DNA of 64,000 nt from an uncultured Clostridium sp. GTDB lineage: Bacteria > Bacillota > Clostridia > TANB77 > CAG-508. Position numbers and translations under genes: made by a program. The stretch spans positions 1 to 64,000 of the forward strand of contig CAUBRZ010000004.1 of the NCBI GenBank assembly GCA_958438515.1, given 5' to 3'. The notes beneath the pieces are model-generated. The model ran no database searches and was not told the origin of the DNA. It saw nothing but the letters and a program-made list of their open reading frames with translations. How positions within the stretch are numbered: the stretch's first letter is position 1; each line of letters starts with the position of its first letter. Shown here in pieces: positions 50,301 through 59,440 of the stretch.

Positions 50301-52488
50301 TGTTATGATATTCCAAGTGAAATTATTTATCTAAAAGATGAAGACAATAAAAAAGCATGGTCTTTAGGATTAAATCCAATGCCTGATGAAAGAAATTATA
50401 ATGTAATATATGGATTTGGATATGCTAAATATATTCATAAGAGTAATGGAATAGAGCAAGAGTTAACAACATTTGTACCTAAAGAAGATTCTTGTAAAAT
50501 TAGTGTATTGCATCTAAAAAATACAACTCCAAGTAAAAAGCAAATAAAGTTATATTATTATATAAAACCAGTAATTGGAGAAGATGAACTAAAAAGTAAT
50601 AATTATATAAATGTAAATTGGGATAAAAATAACAATATGATATGGGCAAAGAATTTATATAAAACAGAGGAACAGGAAAATTTAGTTTATATATCTTGTA
50701 GTGAGAAGATAACTTCTTATACAGCAGATAAGGACTTCTTTTTGGGAGATGGTGGTATTTCTAATCCTCAAGCACTCAAAAAAGTAAGATTAAATAATGA
50801 TCAGGGATTAGGTAAAAAAAGTTGTATTGCATATGAAATAGAGATTGAATTAGAAAGTTATGCAAACAAAGAAGTATCACTTATTCTAGGTGCAGAGGAA
50901 AATTTGATAGACTGTAAGAATATAGCTTATAAATATAGCAAAATAAATAACTGCAAACAGGAATTTATAATTAATAAAAATTATTGGAAAGAACTACTTC
51001 GGAAGACTTCAAGTTTATACACCTTTGGAATCTATGAATATAATGTTAAATGGTTGGATAGCTTATCAGACAATTGTAAGTCGTTTATATGGAAGGAGTG
51101 GATATTATCAGTCAGGTGGAGCTTATGGATTTAGAGATCAGTTACAAGATACCTTAGGATTGAAATATTTAGAACCAAGCATAATGAAGAAACAAATAAT
51201 AAAACACAGCAAACACCAATTTACGCAAGGCGATGTAGAACATTGGTGGCATGAAGAAACGAAAAGAGGTATTAGAACAAAGTTTTCAGATGATTTATTA
51301 TGGCTTGTATTTGTAACAATTGAGTATATAAACTTTACAGGAAATAAAAGCATTTTAGATGTGGAAACTCCATATTTAAAAGGTGACATTTTAGAAGAAA
51401 ATCAGGATGAAAGATATGATAAATATGAATCAACAGAAGAACAAGAAAGTATATATAGACATTGCATAAAAGCTATTGAGAGAAGTTTGAATTTTGGAAT
51501 AAATGGATTACCTAAAATAGGATCAGGAGATTGGAATGATGGATTTAGTACAGTAGGAAATAAAGGAAAAGGAGAAAGTGTATGGTTGGGCTTCTTTTTG
51601 TATATGATTTTAGACAAATTTATACCAATTTGCAAAGAAAAAGGTGAAGAACAGTTAGTTGAAAAATATGAGAAAATAAAATTAAATTTAAAAAAGGCAT
51701 TAAACACAAACGGATGGGATGGAAGATGGTATAAAAGAGCTTTTATGGATGATGGAAATATATTAGGAAGTATGGAGAATGAAGAATGCAGAATAGATAG
51801 TATAGCACAAAGTTGGAGTGTAATTTCAAATGCAGGAGATAATGATAAAAAATATATATCAATGGAAAGTTTAGAAAATCATTTAATAGATAAAGAAAAT
51901 GGAATAATAAAATTATTAGATCCACCATTTGAAAAAGGAAAATTAGAGCCTGGATATATAAAAGCATATCTGCCAGGGGTAAGAGAAAATGGTGGACAAT
52001 ACACACATGCTGCAATATGGGTAATTATAGCAGAAAGCTTATTAGGATTCGGAGATAAGGCATTAGATTTATATAAAATGATAAATCCAATAGAACATTC
52101 TAGAACAAAAGAGGCAAGTAAAAAGTACAAAGTAGAACCTTATGTTATAGCAGCAGATATATATGGAATTGGTAATTTGGCAGGAAAAGGAGGTTGGACT
52201 TGGTATACAGGATCTAGTAGTTGGTACTATAAAGCAGGAATAGAATATATATTAGGACTAAAAATAGAAAAAGGATATTTAAGAATAGAACCATGCATTC
52301 CTAACAATTGGAAGGAATATCAAATTCAATACAAATGGAAAGAAAGTATTTATAATATTATTATAAAAAATCCAAATGGAAAAAATACTGGTGTAAGTAA
52401 GATTATACTAGATGGAAAGGAAACGGAAAATAATATTAAATTAGATGGCAGTAGAAGAATTTATAAAATAGAGGCAATAATGAATTAA
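44331..52488 (+). CDS. Giant cyclic-glucan-synthase-like glycoside phosphorylase/transferase (one +1 shift)
   Basis: 2718 residues after joining, similar in size and order to cyclic beta-1,2-glucan synthases. An N-terminal helical part is followed by two membrane helices near 400-450. A GT84-like transferase with ITLDADTDLILNS near 625 comes next, then more helices near 815-860 and 940-980. A GH144-like glycoamylase domain (YVSTVDSGNFVGYL near 1105) follows, and then two beta-sandwich modules. The C-terminal GH94 domain has IGSGDWNDGFST, with its catalytic Asp. CGG 51000 (residue 2223) is skipped to give KELL-GRLQVYTPLESMN; the GH94 catalytic region lies after it. The start is TTG 44331. Confidence 0.85.
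51000..51002 (+). other. In-frame CGG, +1 recoding site 13
   Basis: Context CTT-C-GGA. The join reads WKELL-GRLQVYTPLES. The GH94 catalytic GDWND is encoded after it. Confidence 0.93.
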
Positions 52489-52490
52489 TA

Positions 52491-52598
52491 GGGACAGGAC
52501 AAAAACAGTTCATAAATAATACGCAAATTGTCGAATAAGCTGTAATGTTACAAATTGACATATTATGACAAAATTATGAACTGTTTTTGTCCTGTCCC
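52491..52598. repeat. 108-bp element with perfect 25-bp terminal inverted repeats
   Basis: GGGACAGGACAAAAACAGTTCATAA at 52491-52515 is exactly complementary to 52574-52598, and the interior also holds partial pairing. It touches the stops of both convergent genes and may serve as a bidirectional terminator. A related arm lies at 1878-1908, so it is a dispersed (MITE-like or terminator-type) repeat. Confidence 0.75.
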
Positions 52599-53368
52599 TA
52601 AAATGTTGCAAATTTGTATCCTTGTTCTTTTAGGTATTTTATAGAATCTTTTAATACTAAAGAGCTGTTACTAACGTCTGCTGTATCATGCATTAAAATA
52701 ATTAATGTTCCTTTGTTTTTTGAAGATTTTTTTAGATTGTTTAGAAGTTGCTTGCTTGTATATTTTTTTATAGAGTCGTTGTTCAAACAATTCCAATCAA
52801 CATAAGTATAGTTCATTTCTTCTAAAAGTTTGGCACATTTCTTTTTTTGATATTTATTATTTGGGGACATGAAGCCATTCGGAAAACGAAATATATGTGC
52901 ACAGTAGTTATCTACACCTATTGCTTTTCCTATTTCTATGTCTGTATTTTTTACTTCACTTATAAAACTTTCCTGACTAGCATATAATTTCTTGTTATTG
53001 TGATCATAACCATGATTAGCAATATAATGACCTTCTTCATAAGCTCGTTTTACTAATTCTGGATGTTTTGCTACATATTTGCCTATAACGAAAAATGTTG
53101 CTTTTACATCTTCTTCTTTAAGTACATCTAATACTTTTGGAGTGGACTTCAAAGTTGGACCATCATCAAATGTTAGATATGCTATTTTTTCATCGCTTTT
53201 TGTTAAAGTAGCAATATTGTTTTTAAATTCGTCATCGATAGCATTATCAGTAGTTGGTTCAATAGCCATAGAAAAAGGATTATACAAAGATAGATAAATG
53301 CTAAAAATAACAAAGAAGAATAAGCAGATAGATAGTAAGACTTTTTTTTCTAAAATGAAAATCTTCAT
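52598..53368 (-). CDS. Polysaccharide deacetylase (NodB homology)
   Basis: 256 residues, with an N-terminal membrane helix (LLSICLFFFVIFSIYLSLY) as signal or anchor. NodB motifs: LTFDDGPT near residue 65, HGYDHNN (HxxxH) near 119, RFPNGFMSPN near 158, YVDWNCLNND near 190 and ILMHD near 226. Removes N-acetyl groups from peptidoglycan or a related glycan outside the cell; closest in style to PdaA-type wall deacetylases. Its stop abuts the inverted-repeat element. Ribosome site AAGGGA is upstream. Confidence 0.88.
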   Translation of the reverse strand: MKIFILEKKVLLSICLFFFVIFSIYLSLYNPFSMAIEPTTDNAIDDEFKNNIATLTKSDEKIAYLTFDDGPTLKSTPKVLDVLKEEDVKATFFVIGKYVAKHPELVKRAYEEGHYIANHGYDHNNKKLYASQESFISEVKNTDIEIGKAIGVDNYCAHIFRFPNGFMSPNNKYQKKKCAKLLEEMNYTYVDWNCLNNDSIKKYTSKQLLNNLKKSSKNKGTLIILMHDTADVSNSSLVLKDSIKYLKEQGYKFATF

Positions 53369-53446
53369 TTATATATCAATCCCTTCTTGCATTTATTAAT
53401 ATTTTTAATGTTATAAATATCTAGTTTAAATATATGATAGAAAAAG

Positions 53447-53473
53447 AAAAAAAGTCATAAATATGACTTTTTC
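53447..53473. terminator. Intrinsic terminator (- strand genes)
   Basis: AAAAAGTCATA / TATGACTTTTT, following the transglycosylase gene on the - strand. Confidence 0.75.
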
Positions 53474-53513
53474 ATAAATATAACTCTTATTTTAATTGTA
53501 TATTGATAACAAA

Positions 53514-54200
53514 CTATTTTATTGAATCAGATTCTTCTTTTGTAATATAACCATATTCAAGCATTTTATTTAGAACATGTGCTTGCCTTTTTTTTGCTAA
53601 GTCTATATTTACAGTTGGTGCATATACTGAAGGAGCATTAGGTATACCAGCTAGCATTGATGATTCATCCAAGTTTAAGTCTTTTGGTTCTTTTTTAAAA
53701 TATCCCATACTTGCATCATAGATACCATAGTAACCATCACCAAAGTAAGAAGAGTTAACATATATAGCAAGTATTTCATCTTTACTATAATTTTTTTCTA
53801 AATCAAAAGCTGCGAAGACTTCACCTACTTTTCTAATTAAAGTTTTATCTTGATTAAAAACAACATTTTTTGCAACTTGTTGTGTAATTGTACTTCCACC
53901 TTCATCAAATTCTTTGTCACGAATATTTGTATACATAGCTCTTGCAATTCCTATAAAATCGACAGGTCCATGACTATAATATCTATGGTCTTCAACACTA
54001 ATTACAGCATTAATATAGTTCTTTGATAATTCAGAATAAGGCACATAATTTTCTTTGCTAGTTATTTGCTCAACTCTTTCTACTAAAGATTTTTTGTGCA
54101 AGGTATTAGTATAATAACCAAAACCAATCAAAAATACAAATGTTCCAACAAGTATTAAAATAATAAATAGGCTAAAAAATAATTTTCTAAGCAGTTTCAT
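53514..54200 (-). CDS. Monofunctional peptidoglycan glycosyltransferase (GT51)
   Basis: 228 residues. Polymerises lipid II into glycan strands. One N-terminal helix (LFFSLFIILILVGTFVFLIG) is followed by the GT51 motifs: AVISVEDHRYYSHGP near residue 67 with catalytic Glu, GGSTITQQVAKN near 101, RKVGEVFAAFDLEKNYSKDEILAIYVNSSYFG near 123 and AGIPNAPSVYAP near 182. There is no transpeptidase domain and the protein ends soon after GT51, so it is an MtgA-like enzyme. RBS AGAGGT lies upstream of ATG 54200. Confidence 0.9.
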   Translation of the reverse strand: MKLLRKLFFSLFIILILVGTFVFLIGFGYYTNTLHKKSLVERVEQITSKENYVPYSELSKNYINAVISVEDHRYYSHGPVDFIGIARAMYTNIRDKEFDEGGSTITQQVAKNVVFNQDKTLIRKVGEVFAAFDLEKNYSKDEILAIYVNSSYFGDGYYGIYDASMGYFKKEPKDLNLDESSMLAGIPNAPSVYAPTVNIDLAKKRQAHVLNKMLEYGYITKEESDSIK

Positions 54201-54376
54201 AGGTAATTCACCTCTTTCTATTTTATTATATAATAAAGTATAGTATTTTTAAAGTAAATTCATAAAAAATTAAGATTATAAGTCCTTTACAAAAGAAAAA
54301 TCATATGCTAAAATAACTAATAATCTAATATAATTATATTAGGTTTGTTATTAATACCTAAAAGAGGGTGAAAAAA

Positions 54377-55211
54377 ATGAAAAAATTTACAAAGATGGAA
54401 GGGCTAGGGAATGATTATGTCTATATGGATGCCACAAACCAAGAAATAGACAATATATCTGACTTAGCCCAATTTGTTAGTGATAGACACTTTGGCATTG
54501 GGTCAGATGGTCTTATTTTAATTTGTAAAAGTGATATTGCTGACTTTAAAATGAGAATGTTTAATTCAGATGGAAGTGAATCAGAAATGTGTGGCAATGG
54601 TATTCGCTGTGTTGGTAAATATGTTTATGATAAGGGGTTGACAAATAAAGAAATAGTAACTATTGAAACTTTAGCAGGAATAAAAACTTTAAAACTAAAT
54701 GTAGAACAAGGAAAAGTTAAAACTGTAAGGGTGGATATGGGAATACCTATATTATCACCAAAAGACATACCAGTTATATCAGATGAAAAACCAGTAAAAA
54801 ATTTGAAAATTACAGTAGAGACAAAGGAATTTAATTTTACTTGTGTATCTATGGGAAATCCACATGCTATTACAGAAGTAGAAAATGTGAGTGATTTTGA
54901 TGTGGAAAAATATGGAAAAATAATAGAAGTAAATCCAATGTTTCCGAATAAGACAAATGTAGAATTTGTCCAAATATTAGATAGAAGTAAAATAAAAATG
55001 AGAGTTTGGGAGAGAGGAACAGGAGAAACATTGGCTTGTGGTACAGGAGCATGTGCGACAGCAGTAGCTTGCATTATAAATGATTTAGTAGACAGACATG
55101 TTTATATAGAATTACTTCGGAGGGATTTTAGAAATAGAATGGAACAAACAAGATAATCATGTATATATGACAGGTCCAGCAAGAACAGTATTTGAGGGGG
55201 AATTAATATGA
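54377..55211 (+). CDS. dapF: Diaminopimelate epimerase (one +1 shift)
   Basis: 277 residues after joining, family-typical. Converts LL- to meso-diaminopimelate for lysine and peptidoglycan. Begins KFTKMEGLGNDYVYMD. The catalytic pair is CGNGIRC near residue 74 and ETLACGTGACA near 220. CGG 55118 (residue 247) is skipped to give YIELL-GGILEIEWNKQDNHVYMTG, the standard C-terminus with GG-L-IEW and MTGPA. ATG 54377 follows AGAGGGTG. Its recoded stop (55209-55211) overlaps the dapL ATG, giving an ATGA junction that only exists in the shifted frame. Confidence 0.95.
55118..55120 (+). other. In-frame CGG, +1 recoding site 14
   Basis: Context CTT-C-GGA. The join reads IELL-GGILEIEWNK. The shifted frame ends with TGA overlapping the next ATG. 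Confidence 0.95.
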
Positions 55212-56413
55212 ATTTAGTAAATGAGAATTTTTTAGAATTACAAGATAGTTATCTTTTTTCAACAATTGCGAAAAAAGTTGCAAAATATACAAAAGAAAAT
55301 CCAGACAAGAAAATAATAAAATTAGGAATTGGAGATGTTACAAAGCCAATAGTACCAGCGTGTATAAATGCAATGCACAAGGCTGTTGATGAAATAGGAA
55401 CACAAGAAGGATTTAAAGGTTATGGGCCAGAACAAGGTTATGAATTTTTAAGAAAAGCAATTGTAGAAAATGATTACAAACCAAGAAATATTCAAATAAG
55501 TGAAGACGAAGTATTTGTGTCAGATGGTGCAAAATGCGATTGTGGAAATATTGTAGATATTTTTGCAAAAGAAAATGTAGTAGCAATCACTGATCCAGTA
55601 TATCCAGTTTATTTGGATACAAATATTATGTCAGGAAGAAAAATTGTATATTTACCAGTGAAAGAAGAAAATGGTTTTAAACCAGAATTGCCAAAGGAAA
55701 AAGTTGACATGATATATCTATGTTTTCCAAATAATCCAACAGGCACAATATTAGAAAAAGAAGAATTAAAAAAATGGATTGATTATGCAAAAGAAAATAA
55801 ATCAATAATCCTATATGATGCAGCATATGAAGCTTTTATATCAGAAGATAATATCCCACATAGTATTTATGAAATAGAAGGGGCAAAAGATGTAGCAATT
55901 GAATTTAAAAGTTATTCTAAAACAGCAGGGTTTACAGGAGTAAGATGTGCCTATGTAGTGATTCCAAAAAGTGTAAAAGGCTATACTAAAGAAGGAAATC
56001 AAATAGAACTTAATAAATTATGGAACAGAAGAACATGTACAAAATTTAATGGAGTATCTTATATCGTACAAAGAGCAGCTGAAGCTACATATAGTGAACA
56101 AGGAAAAAAAGAAATAGAACAGAACATTAATTATTACTTGGAAAATGCTAAAATCATTAAGCAAGGGTTAGAATCAGCAGGATTTACTTGCTATGGAGGT
56201 ATTAATTCTCCTTATATTTGGCTAAAAGTGCCAAAAAACATGACATCTTGGGAATTTTTTGATAAATTGTTAGAAGAAGTAAATGTTGTAGGAACACCTG
56301 GAAGTGGATTTGGAACAAATGGAGAAGGATATTTTAGATTAACAGCATTTGGAACTAAGGAAAATACTCTAGAGGCAATTGAAAGAATAAAAAATTGGAA
56401 ACTAAAAAAATAA
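55208..56413 (+). CDS. dapL: LL-diaminopimelate aminotransferase
   Basis: 401 residues. Makes LL-diaminopimelate directly from tetrahydrodipicolinate with glutamate. Fold-type I PLP enzyme: VNENFLELQDSYLFSTIAKK start, KLGIGDVTKPI, GYGPEQGYEFLR, PNNPTGTIL, and EFKSYSKTAGFTGVR, whose Lys binds PLP. Translationally coupled to dapF (overlap ATGA), so recoding in dapF would set both products. GAGGGGG lies 8-9 bases upstream. Confidence 0.92.
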   Translation: MNLVNENFLELQDSYLFSTIAKKVAKYTKENPDKKIIKLGIGDVTKPIVPACINAMHKAVDEIGTQEGFKGYGPEQGYEFLRKAIVENDYKPRNIQISEDEVFVSDGAKCDCGNIVDIFAKENVVAITDPVYPVYLDTNIMSGRKIVYLPVKEENGFKPELPKEKVDMIYLCFPNNPTGTILEKEELKKWIDYAKENKSIILYDAAYEAFISEDNIPHSIYEIEGAKDVAIEFKSYSKTAGFTGVRCAYVVIPKSVKGYTKEGNQIELNKLWNRRTCTKFNGVSYIVQRAAEATYSEQGKKEIEQNINYYLENAKIIKQGLESAGFTCYGGINSPYIWLKVPKNMTSWEFFDKLLEEVNVVGTPGSGFGTNGEGYFRLTAFGTKENTLEAIERIKNWKLKK

Positions 56414-56432
56414 AACAAATTTTCGAAAAAAG

Positions 56433-56461
56433 TTGACTTACAAATAAACTAAATATATAAT
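56433..56461 (+). promoter_or_regulatory. Sigma-A promoter
   Basis: TTGACT at 56433-56438, 17-base spacer, TATAAT at 56456-56461, before the HD-domain gene. Confidence 0.8.
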
Positions 56462-56489
56462 ACTAAAAAAGAAATAAGAGGGGTAGAAA

Positions 56490-57044
56490 ATGAAAGAACA
56501 ATTTTTAGATTTATTAAAACAAGTAAAAAGAGAAGGAATAGAAGAATTAATAAATTTTTTAGAAAAGTCAGATTTTTTTGTAGCACCTGCTAGCACAAGA
56601 TTTCATGGAAATCATGAAGGTGGATTAGTTGAACATAGCCTTAAGGTATATGAAATATTAAAACATAAAGTGGAAAACTGCATTATGGATATGGATATAC
56701 CACAGGATTCAATAATACTAATAGGATTGTTACATGATATTTGTAAGACGAATTTTTATAAAGTAGATTATAGAAATGCAAAAAATGCATTAGGAGTATG
56801 GGAAAAAGTGCCATATTACACAGTTGAAGATACTATACCATATGGTCATGGAGAAAAATCTGTAATGATGATTACAGAATATATAAAACTAACACCAGAA
56901 GAAAAATATTCTATACGTTGGCATATGGGATATACTGAACCAAAAGAAAATTATAATGCAATAGGAGCTAGCTATACGAAATATCCAATTGCTCTTTTAA
57001 CACATGAAGCAGATTTAGAAGCAACTTATTTTTATGATACATAA
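56490..57044 (+). CDS. HD-domain hydrolase
   Basis: 184 residues. HD phosphohydrolase signature: FHGNHEGGLVEHSLKVYE near residue 35, LLHDICKT near 84 and GHGEKSV near 119, IRWHMGY near 145 and THEAD near 170. Resembles the small clostridial HD proteins of unknown substrate. Its end overlaps an open frame leading into ruvA; GAGGGGT lies before ATG. Different from the two HD paralogues at 14.7-16.2 kb. Confidence 0.78.
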   Translation: MKEQFLDLLKQVKREGIEELINFLEKSDFFVAPASTRFHGNHEGGLVEHSLKVYEILKHKVENCIMDMDIPQDSIILIGLLHDICKTNFYKVDYRNAKNALGVWEKVPYYTVEDTIPYGHGEKSVMMITEYIKLTPEEKYSIRWHMGYTEPKENYNAIGASYTKYPIALLTHEADLEATYFYDT

Positions 57045-57075
57045 AATTGAATTTAAGTTAGGAAGGAAACAAGAG

Positions 57076-57705
57076 ATGTTAGCATATATAAAAGGAACAT
57101 TAGAGATGAAGATGACAGAATATGTTGTACTAGATGTAGGTGGATTAGGATATAAAGTATACATGTCAGATGTGGGAATAGAAAAACTAGGAAATATTGG
57201 AGAAACAGTAAAAGTACATACTCATTATAAGGTAAGAGAAGATGACATTAGTATATATGGTTTTAATACATTAGAAGAATTAAAGATGTTTGAATTATTA
57301 CTTAGTGTAAGTGGTGTTGGAGCTAAAACAGCATTAACTATGCTCGCAGTATGTAGTCCTTCAGAATTTGCATTAGCAGTAATTTCAGAGGACATAAAAG
57401 CATTGACCGGAATACCAGGAATTGGTCCCAAATCAGCCAAGAGAATTATTTTAGAATTAAAAGATAAATTAAAAACACAAAAACAAATAGAAGATATAAA
57501 TAGTAAAATTAATGAATCTACAAACGAAAATAATAAACTACAAAAAATAATAGAAGATAATGAAAAAGTAGAAGAAGCAACAGCAGCACTTCAAGTGTTG
57601 GGATATAATAAAAAAGAAATAGAAAAAGTATTTAGTAAAGTAGAAACAAAAGAAGTAACAACAGAAGAATTAATAAAAAATGCATTAATTTTATTAGGAA
57701 AGTAA
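57076..57705 (+). CDS. ruvA: Holliday junction DNA helicase subunit RuvA
   Basis: 209 residues from ATG 57076 with AGGAAGG upstream; the frame extends to 57034 without an RBS. OB fold MLAYIKGTLEMKMTEYVVLDVGGLGYKV, then two helix-hairpin-helix motifs SVSGVGAKTALTML near residue 76 and IPGIGPKSAKRIILELK near 111, and the C-terminal RuvB-binding domain AALQVLGYNKKEIEK. It usually pairs with ruvB, but here rarA follows instead. Confidence 0.93.
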   Translation: MLAYIKGTLEMKMTEYVVLDVGGLGYKVYMSDVGIEKLGNIGETVKVHTHYKVREDDISIYGFNTLEELKMFELLLSVSGVGAKTALTMLAVCSPSEFALAVISEDIKALTGIPGIGPKSAKRIILELKDKLKTQKQIEDINSKINESTNENNKLQKIIEDNEKVEEATAALQVLGYNKKEIEKVFSKVETKEVTTEELIKNALILLGK

Positions 57706-57747
57706 AATCAGATATATAAAATAATGCTAGAAAATAGGGAGGATAAT

Positions 57748-58978
57748 ATGAATCAAAATGAACCATTAGCTTTTCGTATGAGACCTAAAACTTTAGAAGA
57801 ATATGTAGGTCAAGAACATATTCTTGGAAAAGATAAAATTTTATATAGAACAATAAAAGCAGACAGATTATCTAGCATTATATTATTTGGGCCTCCTGGA
57901 TGTGGTAAAACCTCACTAGCAAGAGTAATAAGTAAGACAACTAAATATAAATTTTATAAATTAAATGCTGTAACAGCAGGAGTAAGTGATATAAAGAAAG
58001 TAATAGAAGAAACTAAAAATTTTATGCTAAATCCATCAGGAAAGAGTATTCTTTTTATTGATGAGATTCATAGATTTAATAAATTACAACAAGATGCATT
58101 ACTACCATCTGTAGAAAATGGAACAATAATATTAATTGGAGCCACAACAGAAAATCCGTATTTTGAAGTAAACAAAGCTCTAATTTCTAGATCAATGGTA
58201 ATAAAATTAAATCCTCTAACAAAAGAAAATATATATCAGATTTTAAAAAATGCACTAGGCAAAAAAGAAGGACTTCGGAGAATATAATATAAAAATAGAA
58301 GATGAAACATTAAAAAAATTAGCTATAATTAGTAATGGAGATGTTAGAACAGCATTAAATGGATTAGAAATAGCAACTTTAACTACCCCAATTAGTGAAG
58401 ATGGATATATTCATTTAACAGATGATATCATTAAAAATAGTGTACAAACACGAAAAGCAATTTTTGACAAAAACGGGGAAGAACATTATGATAATATTAG
58501 TGCATTTATTAAATCAATGAGAGGTTCTGACCCAGATGCAACAGTATTTTATTTGGCAAGAGCACTAAATGGTGGAGAAGATCCAATGTTTTTAGCAAGA
58601 AGAATTGTAATATGTAGTTCGGAAGATGTAGGAATGGCTAATCCAAATGCTTTAGTTGTTGCGACTAGTGCAATGCAAGCAGTTAATATGATTGGTATGC
58701 CAGAAGCAAGAATTATATTATCAGAAGCAGCAATATATGTTGCTAAATCTAAAAAATCAAATTCATCATATGTAGCAATAAATAAAGCATTAGAAGATGT
58801 TAAAAATAAGGATACAGGAGAAGTACCTATGCATATAAGAAATGCACCAGTAGAAGAAATGAAAAAATTAGGATATAATGAAGGATATTTATATCCACAT
58901 GATTTTCTAGGTAATTATGTAAAACAGCAATATCTTCCAGATAAAATGCTAGGAACAAAGTATTATGAGGATATATAA
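57748..58978 (+). CDS. rarA: Replication-associated recombination protein A (one +1 shift)
   Basis: 409 residues after joining, starting ATG 57748 behind GGGAGG. AAA+ clamp-loader-like ATPase active at stalled forks. PLAFRMRPKTLEEYVGQEHIL start, Walker A GPPGCGKTSLAR near residue 45, Walker B ILFIDEIHRFNK near 98 and sensor-1 GATTENPYFEVN near 127. CGG 58276 (residue 176) gives GL-GEYNIKIEDETLKKLA when skipped; the zero frame stops two codons later. The C-terminal half (SDGDVRTALN-type, SEDVGMANPNAL, HDF) is intact in the shifted frame. Confidence 0.93.
58276..58278 (+). other. In-frame CGG, +1 recoding site 15
   Basis: Context CTT-C-GGA. The join reads KKEGL-GEYNIKIEDE. The zero frame stops after RRI. 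Confidence 0.93.
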
Positions 58979-59024
58979 AAATTTAATAAATAAAAATAAA
59001 AGTACATAAAAAAATATAAAATGG

Positions 59025-59050
59025 AAAACCTACTAAAAAGTAGGTTTTTA
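59025..59050 (+). terminator. Intrinsic terminator
   Basis: AAAACCTACT / AGTAGGTTTTT hairpin; its right arm AAGTAGG is only a few bases before ATG 59053. Confidence 0.75.
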
Positions 59051-59052
59051 TT

Positions 59053-59400
59053 ATGATTAAAAAAATGATTATAGGAATTTTAGCTGGAATTATAAGTGGA
59101 TTATTTTCAACAGGAGGAGGAATGATATTAGTACCAGCTTTTATTCATCTATTAGAATTAGAAGATACAAAAGCAAGAGGAACATCAATATTTTGTATAT
59201 TACCAATGGTAACAACCAGTAGTTTTTTTTATTACAAAGGAAATTATATAGATTGGAAAGTTGCAGTTTTTTGTGCAATTGGTGGAACTATTGGAGGATA
59301 TATAGGAGCAAAATTATTAAAAAAATTACCGGAGAATATATTAAAAATTGCATTTACTGTGTTTTTAATTTATGCATCTTTTAGAATGATAACAAGTTAA
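59053..59400 (+). CDS. TauE/SafE-family transporter, first half
   Basis: 115 residues, four helices, with GLFSTGGGMILVPA at the N-terminus and GGTIGGYIGAKLLKKLPENIL near residue 80, the repeat motif of the sulfite/sulfoacetate exporter family. Full proteins have two such halves (about 250 residues); the second half is encoded by the next gene, so the two probably form a heterodimer. No frameshift joins them: a stop and a 40-base gap with RBS AAAGGAG lie between. Confidence 0.85.
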   Translation: MIKKMIIGILAGIISGLFSTGGGMILVPAFIHLLELEDTKARGTSIFCILPMVTTSSFFYYKGNYIDWKVAVFCAIGGTIGGYIGAKLLKKLPENILKIAFTVFLIYASFRMITS

Positions 59401-59440
59401 AAAGTATTATTTCATAAGTAAAAGACAAAAGGAGAATTAT

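Noticed and set aside
815..58278. Simple reassignment of CGG to glycine or another amino acid
   Set aside because: Reading CGG as any single amino acid leaves the following sequence in the wrong frame with stops soon after. Only removing one base restores the proteins.
8279..58978. The 14 genes as ordinary pseudogenes
   Set aside because: They include smc, dapF, mfd and topB, have exactly one type of defect at one codon, and are otherwise full length and family-typical.
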